This document shows positions 24,020-31,647 of a stretch of DNA of 34,349 nt, piece by piece. Position 1 is the stretch's first letter. The number at the start of each line of letters is the position of its first letter. The DNA lies in assembly GCA_029781035.1 (NCBI GenBank), contig JAKOXK010000059.1:1-34349 (forward strand), written 5' to 3'. Source of the stretch: Armatimonadota bacterium. Its GTDB lineage: Bacteria; Armatimonadota; Fimbriimonadia; Fimbriimonadales; Fimbriimonadaceae. The translations under genes and the position numbers were made by a program. The notes beneath the pieces are model-generated. The model had not been told where the DNA came from, made no database searches, and saw only the letters and a program-made list of their open reading frames with translations.

Positions 24020-25495
24020 TCAGTCTTCGATCAGCTTCAGTTGGCCGCGAGTGACTGTCGCAAGCTGCCCGACACCAGGCGGCTCTTCAAACGCCATCTT
24101 CTCCATTTCAGCAGTCACTGGTACTGGATAGTCACCGTCAAAGCACGCCAGGCAGAACATCGGACGGTCCTTTCCGACCGACTTCAGCGTTCCTTCGATG
24201 CTGAGGTAACCCAGCGACGTCGCTCCGAGACGGTTCCGGATGGCTTCCACGTCCATCGTAGCGGCCGCCAATTCCCCTCGGCTCGCCATATCGATTCCGT
24301 AGAAGCAAGGATGCTTGATCGGAGGCGCCGTGATCCTCACGTGAACCTCTTTCGCCCCGCTGTCGAACAACAGCTTGACGATTTGGCTCGTCGTAGTGGC
24401 CCGCACGATCGAGTCGTCTACCAGCACGAGCCGCTTGCCCTTGACCTGTCCAAGCAGAGGTGCCAACTTCATCCGCACGCCCAACTCGCGCATGCGCTGG
24501 TCGGGTTGGATGAAGGTTCGGTGGATGTAGCGGCTCTTCATCATCACTTCGTGATAAGGGATGCCGCTCTGCTTGCTGTAGCCGTGAGCCGCCGGAATTC
24601 CGCTGTCGGGGACGGGTACGACCACATCGGCCTCGACCGGGTGCTCGATCGCCAGTTGCCTGCCCATGTTCTCTCGGACCGCGTACAACTCCCTTCCGTA
24701 CATGACCGAGTCGGGCCTGGCGAAATAGATGAATTCGAACATGCAGAGAGTCTCGCCAGCCCGAGGAACGGCTTGCTCGAAGCGCATTCCCTGGTGGTCG
24801 ATGATCACGACTTCACCGGGCCCGACTTCACGGTCTGAAACGCCTCCAACGGGCCAAAACGCACAACTCTCGCTGGCGACCATGAATCCATCGCCGACCC
24901 TTCCTGCAACGAGCGGCCTGATGCCATGAGGATCCCTGAACCCCAGAACCATGTTCGGAAGCAGAACGGTCACGCTGTAAGCACCCTGCAAGCGCTCCAT
25001 CGTCGCCGCCACAGCCCCCACTGGCCCTAGGTGCAGGTTTCGGACCAACAACCTGGCGATCACTTCACTGTCCGCCGTCGTATCCATGCTCTCTCCCGAC
25101 ATGAGCAACTCCTTCCGCAGGGCACCTGCGTTCACCAGATTGCCGTTGTGGGCTACAGCAATTTCGCCGACAGTGCTTGAGCAGTAAACCGGCTGAGCGT
25201 TCCGAAGCACACTGGCACCCGTCGTGCTGTACCGGGTGTGTCCGATGGCCATATGTCCCGGAAGCGTGGAGAGGATCTCCTCGTTGAAAACCTGGTTGAC
25301 CAGGCCCATGTCCCGATGCATGTGCACCCGGTGCCCGTCGCTGACGGCAAGCCCAGCCGACTCCTGACCGCGGTGTTGCAGTGAAAAAAGGGCGAAGAAC
25401 GCCAAGCGTGCGGCCTCACCTCCCGGGGTGTAGAGGCCAAGCACGCCGCACTCCTCCTTCGGCCGGTCGGCGTGCCACGCGTCTGCGTGGTTCAT
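24020..25495 (-). CDS. purF: amidophosphoribosyltransferase PurF
   Basis: 491 residues from the ATG at 25495. It makes phosphoribosylamine from PRPP and glutamine, the first step of purine synthesis. After a 15-residue leader the catalytic C16 begins 'CGVLGLYTPGGEA'; such propeptides are removed in the Bacillus-type enzyme. The glutaminase shows 'LQHRGQESAGL' and 'IGHTRYSTTG'; the transferase domain has the PRPP loop 'LVLVDDSIVRATTTSQI'. Cysteines in 'ETLCMFEF', 'KHPCFYGID' and 'FCLACFDGDYP' match the [4Fe-4S] ligands of that form. The start is likely leaderless (TATACT six bases upstream). It is alone and not in a pur operon; divergent from the TMEM14 gene. Confidence 0.96.
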   Translation of the reverse strand: MNHADAWHADRPKEECGVLGLYTPGGEAARLAFFALFSLQHRGQESAGLAVSDGHRVHMHRDMGLVNQVFNEEILSTLPGHMAIGHTRYSTTGASVLRNAQPVYCSSTVGEIAVAHNGNLVNAGALRKELLMSGESMDTTADSEVIARLLVRNLHLGPVGAVAATMERLQGAYSVTVLLPNMVLGFRDPHGIRPLVAGRVGDGFMVASESCAFWPVGGVSDREVGPGEVVIIDHQGMRFEQAVPRAGETLCMFEFIYFARPDSVMYGRELYAVRENMGRQLAIEHPVEADVVVPVPDSGIPAAHGYSKQSGIPYHEVMMKSRYIHRTFIQPDQRMRELGVRMKLAPLLGQVKGKRLVLVDDSIVRATTTSQIVKLLFDSGAKEVHVRITAPPIKHPCFYGIDMASRGELAAATMDVEAIRNRLGATSLGYLSIEGTLKSVGKDRPMFCLACFDGDYPVPVTAEMEKMAFEEPPGVGQLATVTRGQLKLIED

Positions 25496-25501
25496 CCGAC
25501 A

Positions 25502-25507
25502 AGTATA
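25502..25507 (-). promoter_or_regulatory. -10 element, leaderless start of purF
   Basis: On the minus strand TATACT, six bases (TGTCGG), then ATG at 25495. A palindrome ACACC-CC-GGTGT (25513-25524) lies just upstream and may be an operator. Confidence 0.6.
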
Positions 25508-25512
25508 ATCGC

Positions 25513-25524
25513 ACACCCCGGTGT
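25513..25524. promoter_or_regulatory. short palindrome between the purF and TMEM14 starts
   Basis: ACACC (25513-25517), two bases, GGTGT (25520-25524). It lies between the purF -10 box and where a -35 would be. Small, so it could be chance. Confidence 0.25.
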
Positions 25525-25549
25525 CCTGTATGACGAGCCGGGCCGCTGG

Positions 25550-25555
25550 TACCCT
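25550..25555 (+). promoter_or_regulatory. -10 element, leaderless start of the TMEM14-like gene
   Basis: TACCCT, six bases (CGCCAC), then ATG at 25562. Fits TANNNT. Confidence 0.45.
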
Positions 25556-25561
25556 CGCCAC

Positions 25562-25918
25562 ATGCTCTACCGCGTCGTGATAGGCCTATACGGACTCGTG
25601 AACATTGCTGGCGGCCTCATGGCGTTCCTCATGCCCAACGTGCGGAGCATCTGGTCCCTCATTGTTGGTGGGATTTCAGGAATCCTGTTCCTCGTTTTCG
25701 CAGCCATCGGCGGCAACAAACCAGGACTCGCGTTTCGCGGAGCCGCGGGACTGGCCTTTCTCCTGGCCCTGTTCTGGGTCTACCGGATCACCGAGATCGT
25801 CCGTGAGGGCAAGAGCCAGATGATGGCCGTCGGCAACTTGGCTCTCGCCATGGCCGTTGTCCTCTTCCTGGGTTTGGGACATTTGGTCTCCATGAGAAAG
25901 AAGACGGGCGGTCATTGA
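25562..25918 (+). CDS. small multi-pass membrane protein, TMEM14/UPF0136-like
   Basis: 118 residues with about four membrane helices ('VIGLYGLVNIAGGLMAFLM', 'SLIVGGISGILFLVFAAIG', 'LAFRGAAGLAFLLALFWVY' and 'GNLALAMAVVLFLGLGHLV') and Gly-rich packing typical of TMEM14. In bacteria the family has no assigned function. It is divergent from purF (66 bp between starts) and overlaps the end of ygfZ by 7 bp. The first ATG at 25562 is preceded by TACCCT six bases upstream; the open frame further upstream is not membrane-like and antisense to purF. Confidence 0.7.
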   Translation: MLYRVVIGLYGLVNIAGGLMAFLMPNVRSIWSLIVGGISGILFLVFAAIGGNKPGLAFRGAAGLAFLLALFWVYRITEIVREGKSQMMAVGNLALAMAVVLFLGLGHLVSMRKKTGGH

Positions 25919-26781
25919 TTCAACGGGAAGGCGCAAGCTACCACTTCCTCGGTTCCGATCAGGAGCCGTGATCCTGGTGCCGCATATTCGTTTTTCGCCA
26001 TCGCCCCGGCAAGATGCCCGAAGCGTGGGCTTGTGGCCGACCTGGTGACAGTTCCCACAGCTCGACCCTCAAGAGAGGTCACCGCCGATCCTGGCGTAGC
26101 CAGAGACCCGCATTTGAGCACAAACCACGATTTGTTCGTGTGGCCCCGACTGTGAATTCTTTGAAGGACTTCTTGGCCTTGGTAGCATCCCTTGTCGTAG
26201 GCCACATGGGAACGCTCAAAGCCTAGCCCGAGCTCTGGCGGGAGGGTGCGATCGTCGGAGTCCACGCCGACGAGCGGAATGCCCAACTCCAAACTGGCGC
26301 ACAGGAACGACTCAAAGGACGCCACTGAAACTTCCGTGGGGCAGCTTCCTGAAAGGTCAAGCCCCCCTTCGTAGAGCCTGTTCGCCGGCAACGCGCCCTC
26401 GACTTCGAGGCTCCCGACGTCAGGCCCTTGAATGGACCAGAGGCCTGACGACAACAGCTCCAGGCCAACGTCTTCCATGATCACGAAGTCGTCCGCACGG
26501 GCCTTCAGAACTTCGCCCGGCTCACAGACAACCCAAGTCACTTCGCCTCGGTCGTAGATTCGGCACTCCGCCTGTAGCTGTCCTGTCGGGGACACGAAGC
26601 AACCCAAAAGGGGCGATCCTGGGCCGAGCTTCCTGACGTCGCAGGTCGCTTGGCCCTGGAGCCACTCGAGGCGATCCACCCCCGACAAGCACCATAGCGT
26701 GGCCCGAGGCAGCCAAACTGCGGCGTAACGGGTCGTCAACTCGGCGTATCCACTCAGTTCGTCCACGGCAGACAAAACCAT
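25912..26781 (-). CDS. ygfZ: YgfZ/GcvT folate-binding family protein
   Basis: 289 residues from the ATG at 26781. The hallmark 'YDKGCYQGQEVLQRIHSRG' (C199) is the YgfZ signature, a K-G-C-Y-x-G-Q-E motif. The fold resembles aminomethyltransferase GcvT; YgfZ/IBA57-type proteins aid Fe-S cluster assembly or repair in a folate-dependent manner. Mrp/ApbC and several Fe-S enzymes (IspG, PurF) occur in this window, so a link is plausible but unproven. The start is 22 bp from the start of the divergent gene at 26804. TAGCAT ends 5 bp before the ATG. Confidence 0.88.
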   Translation of the reverse strand: MVLSAVDELSGYAELTTRYAAVWLPRATLWCLSGVDRLEWLQGQATCDVRKLGPGSPLLGCFVSPTGQLQAECRIYDRGEVTWVVCEPGEVLKARADDFVIMEDVGLELLSSGLWSIQGPDVGSLEVEGALPANRLYEGGLDLSGSCPTEVSVASFESFLCASLELGIPLVGVDSDDRTLPPELGLGFERSHVAYDKGCYQGQEVLQRIHSRGHTNKSWFVLKCGSLATPGSAVTSLEGRAVGTVTRSATSPRFGHLAGAMAKNEYAAPGSRLLIGTEEVVACAFPLNQ

Positions 26782-26786
26782 TCTGG

Positions 26787-26792
26787 ATGCTA
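26787..26792 (-). promoter_or_regulatory. -10 element, leaderless start of ygfZ
   Basis: On the minus strand TAGCAT, five bases (CCAGA), then ATG. It overlaps by two bases the plus-strand -10 box of the gene at 26804. Confidence 0.5.
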
Positions 26793-26796
26793 AAGT
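26791..26796 (+). promoter_or_regulatory. -10 element, leaderless start of the 26804 gene
   Basis: TAAAGT, seven bases (GCCAACC), then ATG at 26804. It overlaps the ygfZ -10 box at 26791-26792. Confidence 0.45.
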
Positions 26797-26803
26797 GCCA
26801 ACC

Positions 26804-27607
26804 ATGGGTCCGTTGCTGGCTATTGCTGCCTTTGGCCTTGCTGCCGGCTTTGGAGGTCGCGAGATCCATGTTTTCGAGCGGGCGGCGGCGAACGAGATTC
26901 GCGCGAACCTGAAGGGCGACTCGTCGGTAGTTTCGGTTTCCGTCATTCCGGACGGCCTGGGAGTCCTTTGGGGCGCCCTGGACCGAGCCACGATCTCAGC
27001 GGAACACTTCTCGGTCGAGGGTGTCCCTTTATTCGTGGACCCCGAACGATCAAAGGCTGGCCGTTGCGGCAACCTGACGATCGATCTACGAGACTTCCGC
27101 CTTCGCGGGCTTCGCGTGGACTCACTGCACGCGGAGATTCCAGCTTGCCGATACGACCGGGCTTTGGCTCTTCACGACAAGAAGTTCCGCCTCAGCCGGA
27201 GCGGTATTGGCCGAGGCACGGTCCGAGTCCTCGAACAGGATTTGGCGGCCTTCATCTTGCGCAAGTACCACGAGATCAAACGCGTCACCGTCAAGGTCGA
27301 TCGCGGTGTTGTCTGGGTCGAAGGTTTCGGTGAGTTCCTGATCGTCAAGTCGGACTTCGAAGTCATCGCCGATCTGACTCCCGTCAACGGCACGCAGTTA
27401 GCCCTTACGAACGCCAAAGTCTGGTTTGATTGGCGGCGGGCTGACAGTTTTGCGACCGATGCCCTTCTCAAGACACTCAACCCAGTCGTGGATCTTGACC
27501 GCGACCTCGGGTTGCTCGGTTCGATCCAAGTCGACAAGATCAAGCTCGAGGGCGGAGTGCTTGAAGCTTCGGGCAAGACCCAAATTCCGATCAAGCCCCG
27601 GTCGTGA
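26804..27607 (+). CDS. DUF2993/LmeA-like exported protein
   Basis: 267 residues from the ATG at 26804; the GTG at 26795 adds three. An N-terminal signal or membrane segment (about 1-18) is followed by 'HVFERAAANEIRANLKGDSSV', 'LGVLWGALDRATISAEHF', 'DFRLRGLRVDSLHAEI' and 'LTNAKVWFDW', with the alternating repeats of the DUF2993 family, whose mycobacterial member LmeA binds phospholipid and helps lipoarabinomannan assembly. This points to an envelope lipid- or glycan-related role. It is a family-level match by eye. The glycosyltransferase gene follows, convergent, 4 bp away. Confidence 0.65.
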   Translation: MGPLLAIAAFGLAAGFGGREIHVFERAAANEIRANLKGDSSVVSVSVIPDGLGVLWGALDRATISAEHFSVEGVPLFVDPERSKAGRCGNLTIDLRDFRLRGLRVDSLHAEIPACRYDRALALHDKKFRLSRSGIGRGTVRVLEQDLAAFILRKYHEIKRVTVKVDRGVVWVEGFGEFLIVKSDFEVIADLTPVNGTQLALTNAKVWFDWRRADSFATDALLKTLNPVVDLDRDLGLLGSIQVDKIKLEGGVLEASGKTQIPIKPRS

Positions 27608-27611
27608 GGTC

Positions 27612-28310
27612 CTAAGGGCGCCACGAGCGGTACCGGAGCAACGTCCAGAACGCTTCGGGAGCATCCGTCCACCGGATTTTCTTCCCTGCCGCCTTCGTGC
27701 GTGCCTCGTACCGGACAGGAACTTCGTGAATGGACTCGCCTAAACGAATGGCCTTGGCTGTGACTTCGGGACAGAACTCGAATCGTTCGCACTGAAGATC
27801 CATCTGGTCGAGCAGGTCACGGCGGAGGGCCTTATAGCAGGTGGCTTCGTCCGTGATCCCCATCCCAAACAAAAGGCGGACGGCCCACACCAAGAGTCGG
27901 TTCACGAGCCGGTTCGGCCAGGCCATACTCTTGGGGAAGCCTTGACTAAATCGGGTTCCGTAGACGACCCCGTGCTGGCCCGCCAGGATTGGCTCGACAA
28001 GCAGAGGCAGCTCCTCAGGAAAGTACTCCAGATCCGCGTCTTGGATCACGACGACTGTGCCCGTGGCATAGGACAAGCCGCGACGGATCGCGGCACCCTT
28101 CCCTCGTGAGACTTCGTTGCGGATCAGGGTCACTTCGTCGCCGAACGCCGCCACGATCGAGGCGGTCCGGTCACTGCTGCCGTCCTCGATCACGATCACC
28201 TGCTTGTCGAGGGGGACGGACAAAACCCGCTCCAACACCTCTCGAATGGTGTCCTCCTCGTTCTTTGCCGGGATCAAAATGGTGACGTCTGGCGCGTCGG
28301 GATCGACCAT
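27612..28310 (-). CDS. family 2 glycosyltransferase (DPM1-like)
   Basis: 232 residues from the ATG at 28310 (a TATCCT box lies 12 bp upstream). The GT-A domain has 'VTILIPAKNEEDTIREVL', 'VIEDGSSDRTASIV', the DXD motif as D91-A-D93 in 'VVVIQDADLEYFPEE', and 'FEFCPEVTAKAIRLG'. This resembles dolichyl/undecaprenyl-phosphate mannose or glucose transferases, which charge the polyprenyl carrier with a sugar. No membrane helix is seen, so it would be peripheral. It is divergent from the dihydroorotase gene (59 bp between starts). Confidence 0.85.
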   Translation of the reverse strand: MVDPDAPDVTILIPAKNEEDTIREVLERVLSVPLDKQVIVIEDGSSDRTASIVAAFGDEVTLIRNEVSRGKGAAIRRGLSYATGTVVVIQDADLEYFPEELPLLVEPILAGQHGVVYGTRFSQGFPKSMAWPNRLVNRLLVWAVRLLFGMGITDEATCYKALRRDLLDQMDLQCERFEFCPEVTAKAIRLGESIHEVPVRYEARTKAAGKKIRWTDAPEAFWTLLRYRSWRP

Positions 28311-28356
28311 GGACCGGGCCGTAGGATACCGACCCTGGCCCACCGTCTGCGCGGTA

Positions 28357-28362
28357 TAGACT
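28357..28362 (+). promoter_or_regulatory. -10 element, leaderless start of the dihydroorotase gene
   Basis: TAGACT, seven bases (TGCAGCG), then ATG at 28370. An overlapping TATAGA at 28355-28360 is the alternative. Confidence 0.45.
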
Positions 28363-28369
28363 TGCAGCG

Positions 28370-29707
28370 ATGTCCAGCCCCTTTGACCTGCTCTTGTGCA
28401 ACGGCACGGTCGTGACCTCGTCACGATCAGAAACGGCCGATATCGGAGTCAAAGACGGTCGGATCGCCGCCGTAGGCAGTCTCAAGGGAGCCAATGCTGC
28501 AGAAGTCCTTGATATCAGCGGCCTGACAGTGCTGCCTGGCGTCATCGATACACAGGTTCATTTCCGAGAACCCGGGTTGACTCACAAAGAAGACCTTGAG
28601 TCCGGGTCTCGATCCGCGGTCATGGGTGGCGTCACCTCGTTTTTTGACGAGCCGAACGTTCTCCCTACAACGACCACTCCCCAAGCCCTCGAGGAGAAAC
28701 TCGAACTGGCTCAGGGCCGCAGTTGGTGTGACTTCGCGTTCTGGATCGGCGCCGCAAACGACAATCTTGACGATCTGGCCCTTCTTGAGGCCCTCCCTGG
28801 AACTCCCGGAATCGGTGAGGTCTTCATGGGGAGTTCGACAGGGAATCTCCTGGTGCCAGACGATCCCTCCTTGCTCAAGGTGTTGCAGAACGGACGCCGT
28901 CCCGTCGCCATCCACGCAGAAGATGAGTTTCGGCTGCGCGACCGGAAGACCTTGCTCACTTCGCACCCCCATGTGCGCGAGCACCCCCACCTCCGTGACG
29001 TAGAATCGTCGCGACTGGCCACCGAGCGAATCTTGCGCCTTAGTGAAGAGACGGGCCGCCCCGTCCATGTCTTGCACGTGTCGACGGCCGAAGAGCTTCC
29101 GCTTCTGGCCGACGCGAAGCGGAAGGGACTCGGAACCACGTGTGAAGTGACGCCTCAGCACCTGACTTTCAACTCCGATGACTACGAACAGCTTGGATCC
29201 AAGATCCAGATGAACACGCCGATACGCCATGAGCGCCACCGTTGCGCGCTCTGGCAAGCTGTGAGAGAAGGGCTTTTCGACGTTTTCGGCAGTGACCACG
29301 CTCCGCACACGCTCGATGAAAAAGGAAAACCGTATCCTTTGTCGCCGAGTGGCATGCCCGGCGTGCAGACGATGTTGCCCGTTCTCCTTGACTGGGCCTC
29401 TCAAGGCGAAATCAGCCTTGGGCAGATCGTGAGGATGAGTTCGGAGAACCCGGCACGGATCTTTGGGGTCGAAGGAAAGGGACGGCTCGAGCCAGGGTTT
29501 GACGCAGACCTAGCGGTCGTAGATCTGGAAGCGAGATTTGAAGTGACGGGAACTTGGCTACAGAGCAAGTGCGGATGGTCGCCCTTCGAAGGAAGGGTGC
29601 TTCGCGGCAAGCCCGTGCACACCCTGGTCAGGGGTCGGTTTGCTGTCCGCGAGGGCCATTTGGATCAGAGCGGTCTTGGCCAAGTCGTTCGTTTTCACTG
29701 GAAGTAA
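28370..29707 (+). CDS. pyrC: dihydroorotase (amidohydrolase), variant metal site
   Basis: 445 residues. Dihydroorotase closes carbamoyl-aspartate to dihydroorotate in pyrimidine synthesis. Family landmarks: 'TVLPGVIDTQVHFREPGLTH', 'GGVTSFFDEPN' (N96), 'FMGSSTGNLLV', 'AIHAEDE' (H182), 'HVLHVSTAEE' (H236), 'FGSDHAPHT' (D309, H313), 'PSGMPGVQTMLPVLL'. Two positions differ from the usual binuclear site: the first His of the D-x-H-x-H motif is Gln62 and the carboxylated lysine before 'FMGSSTG' is Glu150. From memory, the Gln also occurs in Bacteroidetes enzymes ('DDQVHFREPG'). The overall match to dihydroorotase is good, but a related amidohydrolase is not excluded. It is alone, not in a pyr operon. 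Confidence 0.85.
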   Translation: MSSPFDLLLCNGTVVTSSRSETADIGVKDGRIAAVGSLKGANAAEVLDISGLTVLPGVIDTQVHFREPGLTHKEDLESGSRSAVMGGVTSFFDEPNVLPTTTTPQALEEKLELAQGRSWCDFAFWIGAANDNLDDLALLEALPGTPGIGEVFMGSSTGNLLVPDDPSLLKVLQNGRRPVAIHAEDEFRLRDRKTLLTSHPHVREHPHLRDVESSRLATERILRLSEETGRPVHVLHVSTAEELPLLADAKRKGLGTTCEVTPQHLTFNSDDYEQLGSKIQMNTPIRHERHRCALWQAVREGLFDVFGSDHAPHTLDEKGKPYPLSPSGMPGVQTMLPVLLDWASQGEISLGQIVRMSSENPARIFGVEGKGRLEPGFDADLAVVDLEARFEVTGTWLQSKCGWSPFEGRVLRGKPVHTLVRGRFAVREGHLDQSGLGQVVRFHWK

Positions 29708-29716
29708 ACCGAACGC

Positions 29717-29746
29717 AAAAAAAGGGCGGCCCAGCCAGGGCCGCCC
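29717..29746 (-). terminator. intrinsic terminator of hsp20 (minus strand)
   Basis: GGGCGGCCC (29724-29732) pairs with GGGCCGCCC (29738-29746), a perfect 9-bp stem with a 5-nt loop. A run of seven A at 29717-29723 becomes seven U in the minus-strand transcript, as expected for a terminator after hsp20. For the plus-strand dihydroorotase transcript the U-run is poor. Confidence 0.85.
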
Positions 29747-29761
29747 AGTCGTGCTTTCTTC

Positions 29762-30190
29762 CTAGTGATTGACCACCGGGATCTTCTTTGGTAAGACCGT
29801 CTGGGTGCGAGGCAGTGACAGCACAAGGACACCGTCCTTAAGGTCGGCGCGGATCTTGTCAAAGTTGTAGTCCCCGGTGACCGGGAACTTCCGAACAAAG
29901 GTTCCGTACTCGCGCTCTCGAAGGAGGTAGTGGAGTTCGCTCTTCTCATGGACCCTTTCGCGCGTGCCCTGAATCATGAGCACGTTTCCCGTGACTTGCA
30001 CGTCAATGTCGTCCTTTTTGAACCCCGGAACTTCCATCTCGATGACGAGTTCCTTGCTGGTTTCGCGAATGTCGACGCGCGGGTGCCAGAGCCAGGTCTT
30101 TTCAGCCTGTCCCCGGGTCACGTCGTCGATCATTTTCCCCAGACGGTCGAACTCTGATTGGAGATCGAGCGGCATGTACTTCATGAGCAT
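29762..30190 (-). CDS. Hsp20 family small heat-shock protein
   Basis: 142 residues. The alpha-crystallin domain is clear: 'WHPRVDIRETSKELVIEMEV', 'PGFKKDDIDVQVTGNVLMIQG', 'GTFVRKFPVTGDYNFDKI' and 'ADLKDGVLVLSLPR', with a C-terminal 'KKIPVVNH' whose I-P-V is the IXI-type motif. It holds unfolded proteins until refolding. An AGGAG lies about 11 bp before the ATG at 30190; the ATG at 30184 is an alternative. No CIRCE or other heat-shock operator is seen upstream. A canonical terminator follows the gene. Confidence 0.95.
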   Translation of the reverse strand: MLMKYMPLDLQSEFDRLGKMIDDVTRGQAEKTWLWHPRVDIRETSKELVIEMEVPGFKKDDIDVQVTGNVLMIQGTRERVHEKSELHYLLREREYGTFVRKFPVTGDYNFDKIRADLKDGVLVLSLPRTQTVLPKKIPVVNH

Positions 30191-30291
30191 CGCTCTTCAT
30201 TCTCCTGTCGTCATTGGGCCCGGCGTACGGGCCAATCCCTTCTACTCCCACCGTCCTGAGCACGCTCCCAACGAATCGCACGTCTTGGGTC

Positions 30292-30774
30292 ATGATTTCC
30301 TCGATGCACGATCTCCGCGCTCAACTGATACGAGGCTTCAACTACGATCTTTGGGCAAACCAGGCGTGGCTCAAGACCGCCCCAGACATGCCTGACCCGG
30401 ACAAGGCTATGGCTGTGCTGCGACACATCTTGGTCGCTCAGATGGCATGGCATGAACGGGCGGCGGGACGGGCCGACGTCTCGGTGGCCGACTTCGACGG
30501 TTGGGTCGCCACGGAAGAGGGATTCGTCAAGTCCTCGGCCGCCTGGAAAGCCGTCCTTGCTGAGACGCCTTTGGAGGCAAGTGTAAAGGCCGTGCGGTCC
30601 GACGGCACCGTTTGGGTGTTCCCGCTCGGTGAACTCGCCCAGCACGTGATCAACCACGGCACCTACCACCGCGGCCACTTGCGCGGGCTTGCAGACTCGG
30701 CAAGCTTCGAGGAGTTCGACGACACCGACTGGGTCGCCTGGCTACGGCTGACCGGCCAGGTGCCGCCCGCCTAG
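30292..30774 (+). CDS. DinB-family protein
   Basis: 160 residues from the ATG at 30292; an ATG at 30304 is equally possible. Four-helix DinB/YfiT-like fold with the metal-binding histidines H45 in 'LRHILVAQMAWHERA' and H122/H126 in 'HVINHGTYHRGHL'. Many members are metal-dependent thiol transferases using bacillithiol or mycothiol; the substrate is unknown. It shares its stop (CTAG) with the convergent gene at 30771. Confidence 0.85.
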   Translation: MISSMHDLRAQLIRGFNYDLWANQAWLKTAPDMPDPDKAMAVLRHILVAQMAWHERAAGRADVSVADFDGWVATEEGFVKSSAAWKAVLAETPLEASVKAVRSDGTVWVFPLGELAQHVINHGTYHRGHLRGLADSASFEEFDDTDWVAWLRLTGQVPPA

Positions 30775-31610
30775 CGGTCGCCGTTCTCGATCCGCTTCCA
30801 CACCCTTTCGATTTCCTTGCGCAGCTCGGGCGTGGCCTTGGCCATCTGGTCCCTCATATACGGGAACGCATACTTCCCCATCACAAGCAGGTCGCGCTCG
30901 GCCATCCGCCTGACGACCGGGTTCTCGTCAAGCAGGAGCGTGCACTGGCAGACAGGCCGGACTCCCGGCTTGATCGTGTCGGACTCAGTGATCTTGACGA
31001 GCTTGTATCGGCCACTCGTCCCGCCCGGCTGGAACGTCAGGGTCGCGGTCAGTACACCGGTGTCACCGCCTTTCTCAACGACGGGGGCCCTGGCCGTCAC
31101 GGTCATGCCGTTCGTCGTGACGTTCCTATCGTCGAAAACGAACTGGAAGAAGCCGTCCTGGTCGAATACTGTGGCGACTTTCAGCCACTCAAAGCCCATG
31201 TCCTTCATGCCCGACTTCGCGACTTCACGCACGAGCTTCGGAAAAGCGACTTCAAGTAAAGGTCGCGTCGACCAGAGGGTCATCTTCTTGGGTGCCGTAG
31301 GATTGGCTCGACCGCTGGCCGACAGTCCCTTGCTGACCGCAAAGACGTTGCGGCTCGTGAAGGGCTTGGGCGGAACCATTTGGAGCGGGAATTCACGGAA
31401 GTGCAGGCTGTGAAACGTCGTGCCCTTAGCGAGATCAACCAGCAAAGCGTCATCGATCGGCACAGGCAATTCGCTCCGACGGTCGGCAGGGACGTTCTTG
31501 TCGAGCCAACTGACGATGAGTTGGTTGTTGGCCTTGAGCTCCTGTTCCAATGGCGTTTGGCTGTCTGCTTGCAGCGAGGCAGCCAACAACCCGATGATCG
31601 CTAGTGTCAT
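30771..31610 (-). CDS. exported protein of unknown function
   Basis: 279 residues. A short signal-like N-terminus (MTLAIIGLLAASLQA) is followed by a long charged region, then 'KMTLWSTRPLLEVAFPKLV', 'WLKVATVFDQDGFFQFVFDD', 'GVLTATLTFQPGGTSGRYKLV' (a beta-rich stretch) and a C-terminal helical part ('VVRRMAERDLLVMGKYAFPYM') that resembles a single HEAT-type repeat. I do not recognise a family. It is convergent with DinB and transcribed in the same direction as the lyase upstream (37 bp gap). Confidence 0.65.
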   Translation of the reverse strand: MTLAIIGLLAASLQADSQTPLEQELKANNQLIVSWLDKNVPADRRSELPVPIDDALLVDLAKGTTFHSLHFREFPLQMVPPKPFTSRNVFAVSKGLSASGRANPTAPKKMTLWSTRPLLEVAFPKLVREVAKSGMKDMGFEWLKVATVFDQDGFFQFVFDDRNVTTNGMTVTARAPVVEKGGDTGVLTATLTFQPGGTSGRYKLVKITESDTIKPGVRPVCQCTLLLDENPVVRRMAERDLLVMGKYAFPYMRDQMAKATPELRKEIERVWKRIENGDR

Positions 31611-31647
31611 GAATTCTTAGACGTCCGACCTGGGGCGGGCGATCAGC

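Noticed and set aside
28370-29707. Allantoinase or hydantoinase instead of dihydroorotase
   Set aside because: 'REPGLTH', 'SDHAPHT' and 'PSGMPGVQTMLP' are the dihydroorotase-type blocks; allantoinase has a different pattern after the D-x-H-x-H motif.
30191-30291. CIRCE-like operator upstream of hsp20
   Set aside because: No TTAGCACTC inverted repeat is present between hsp20 and the DinB gene.
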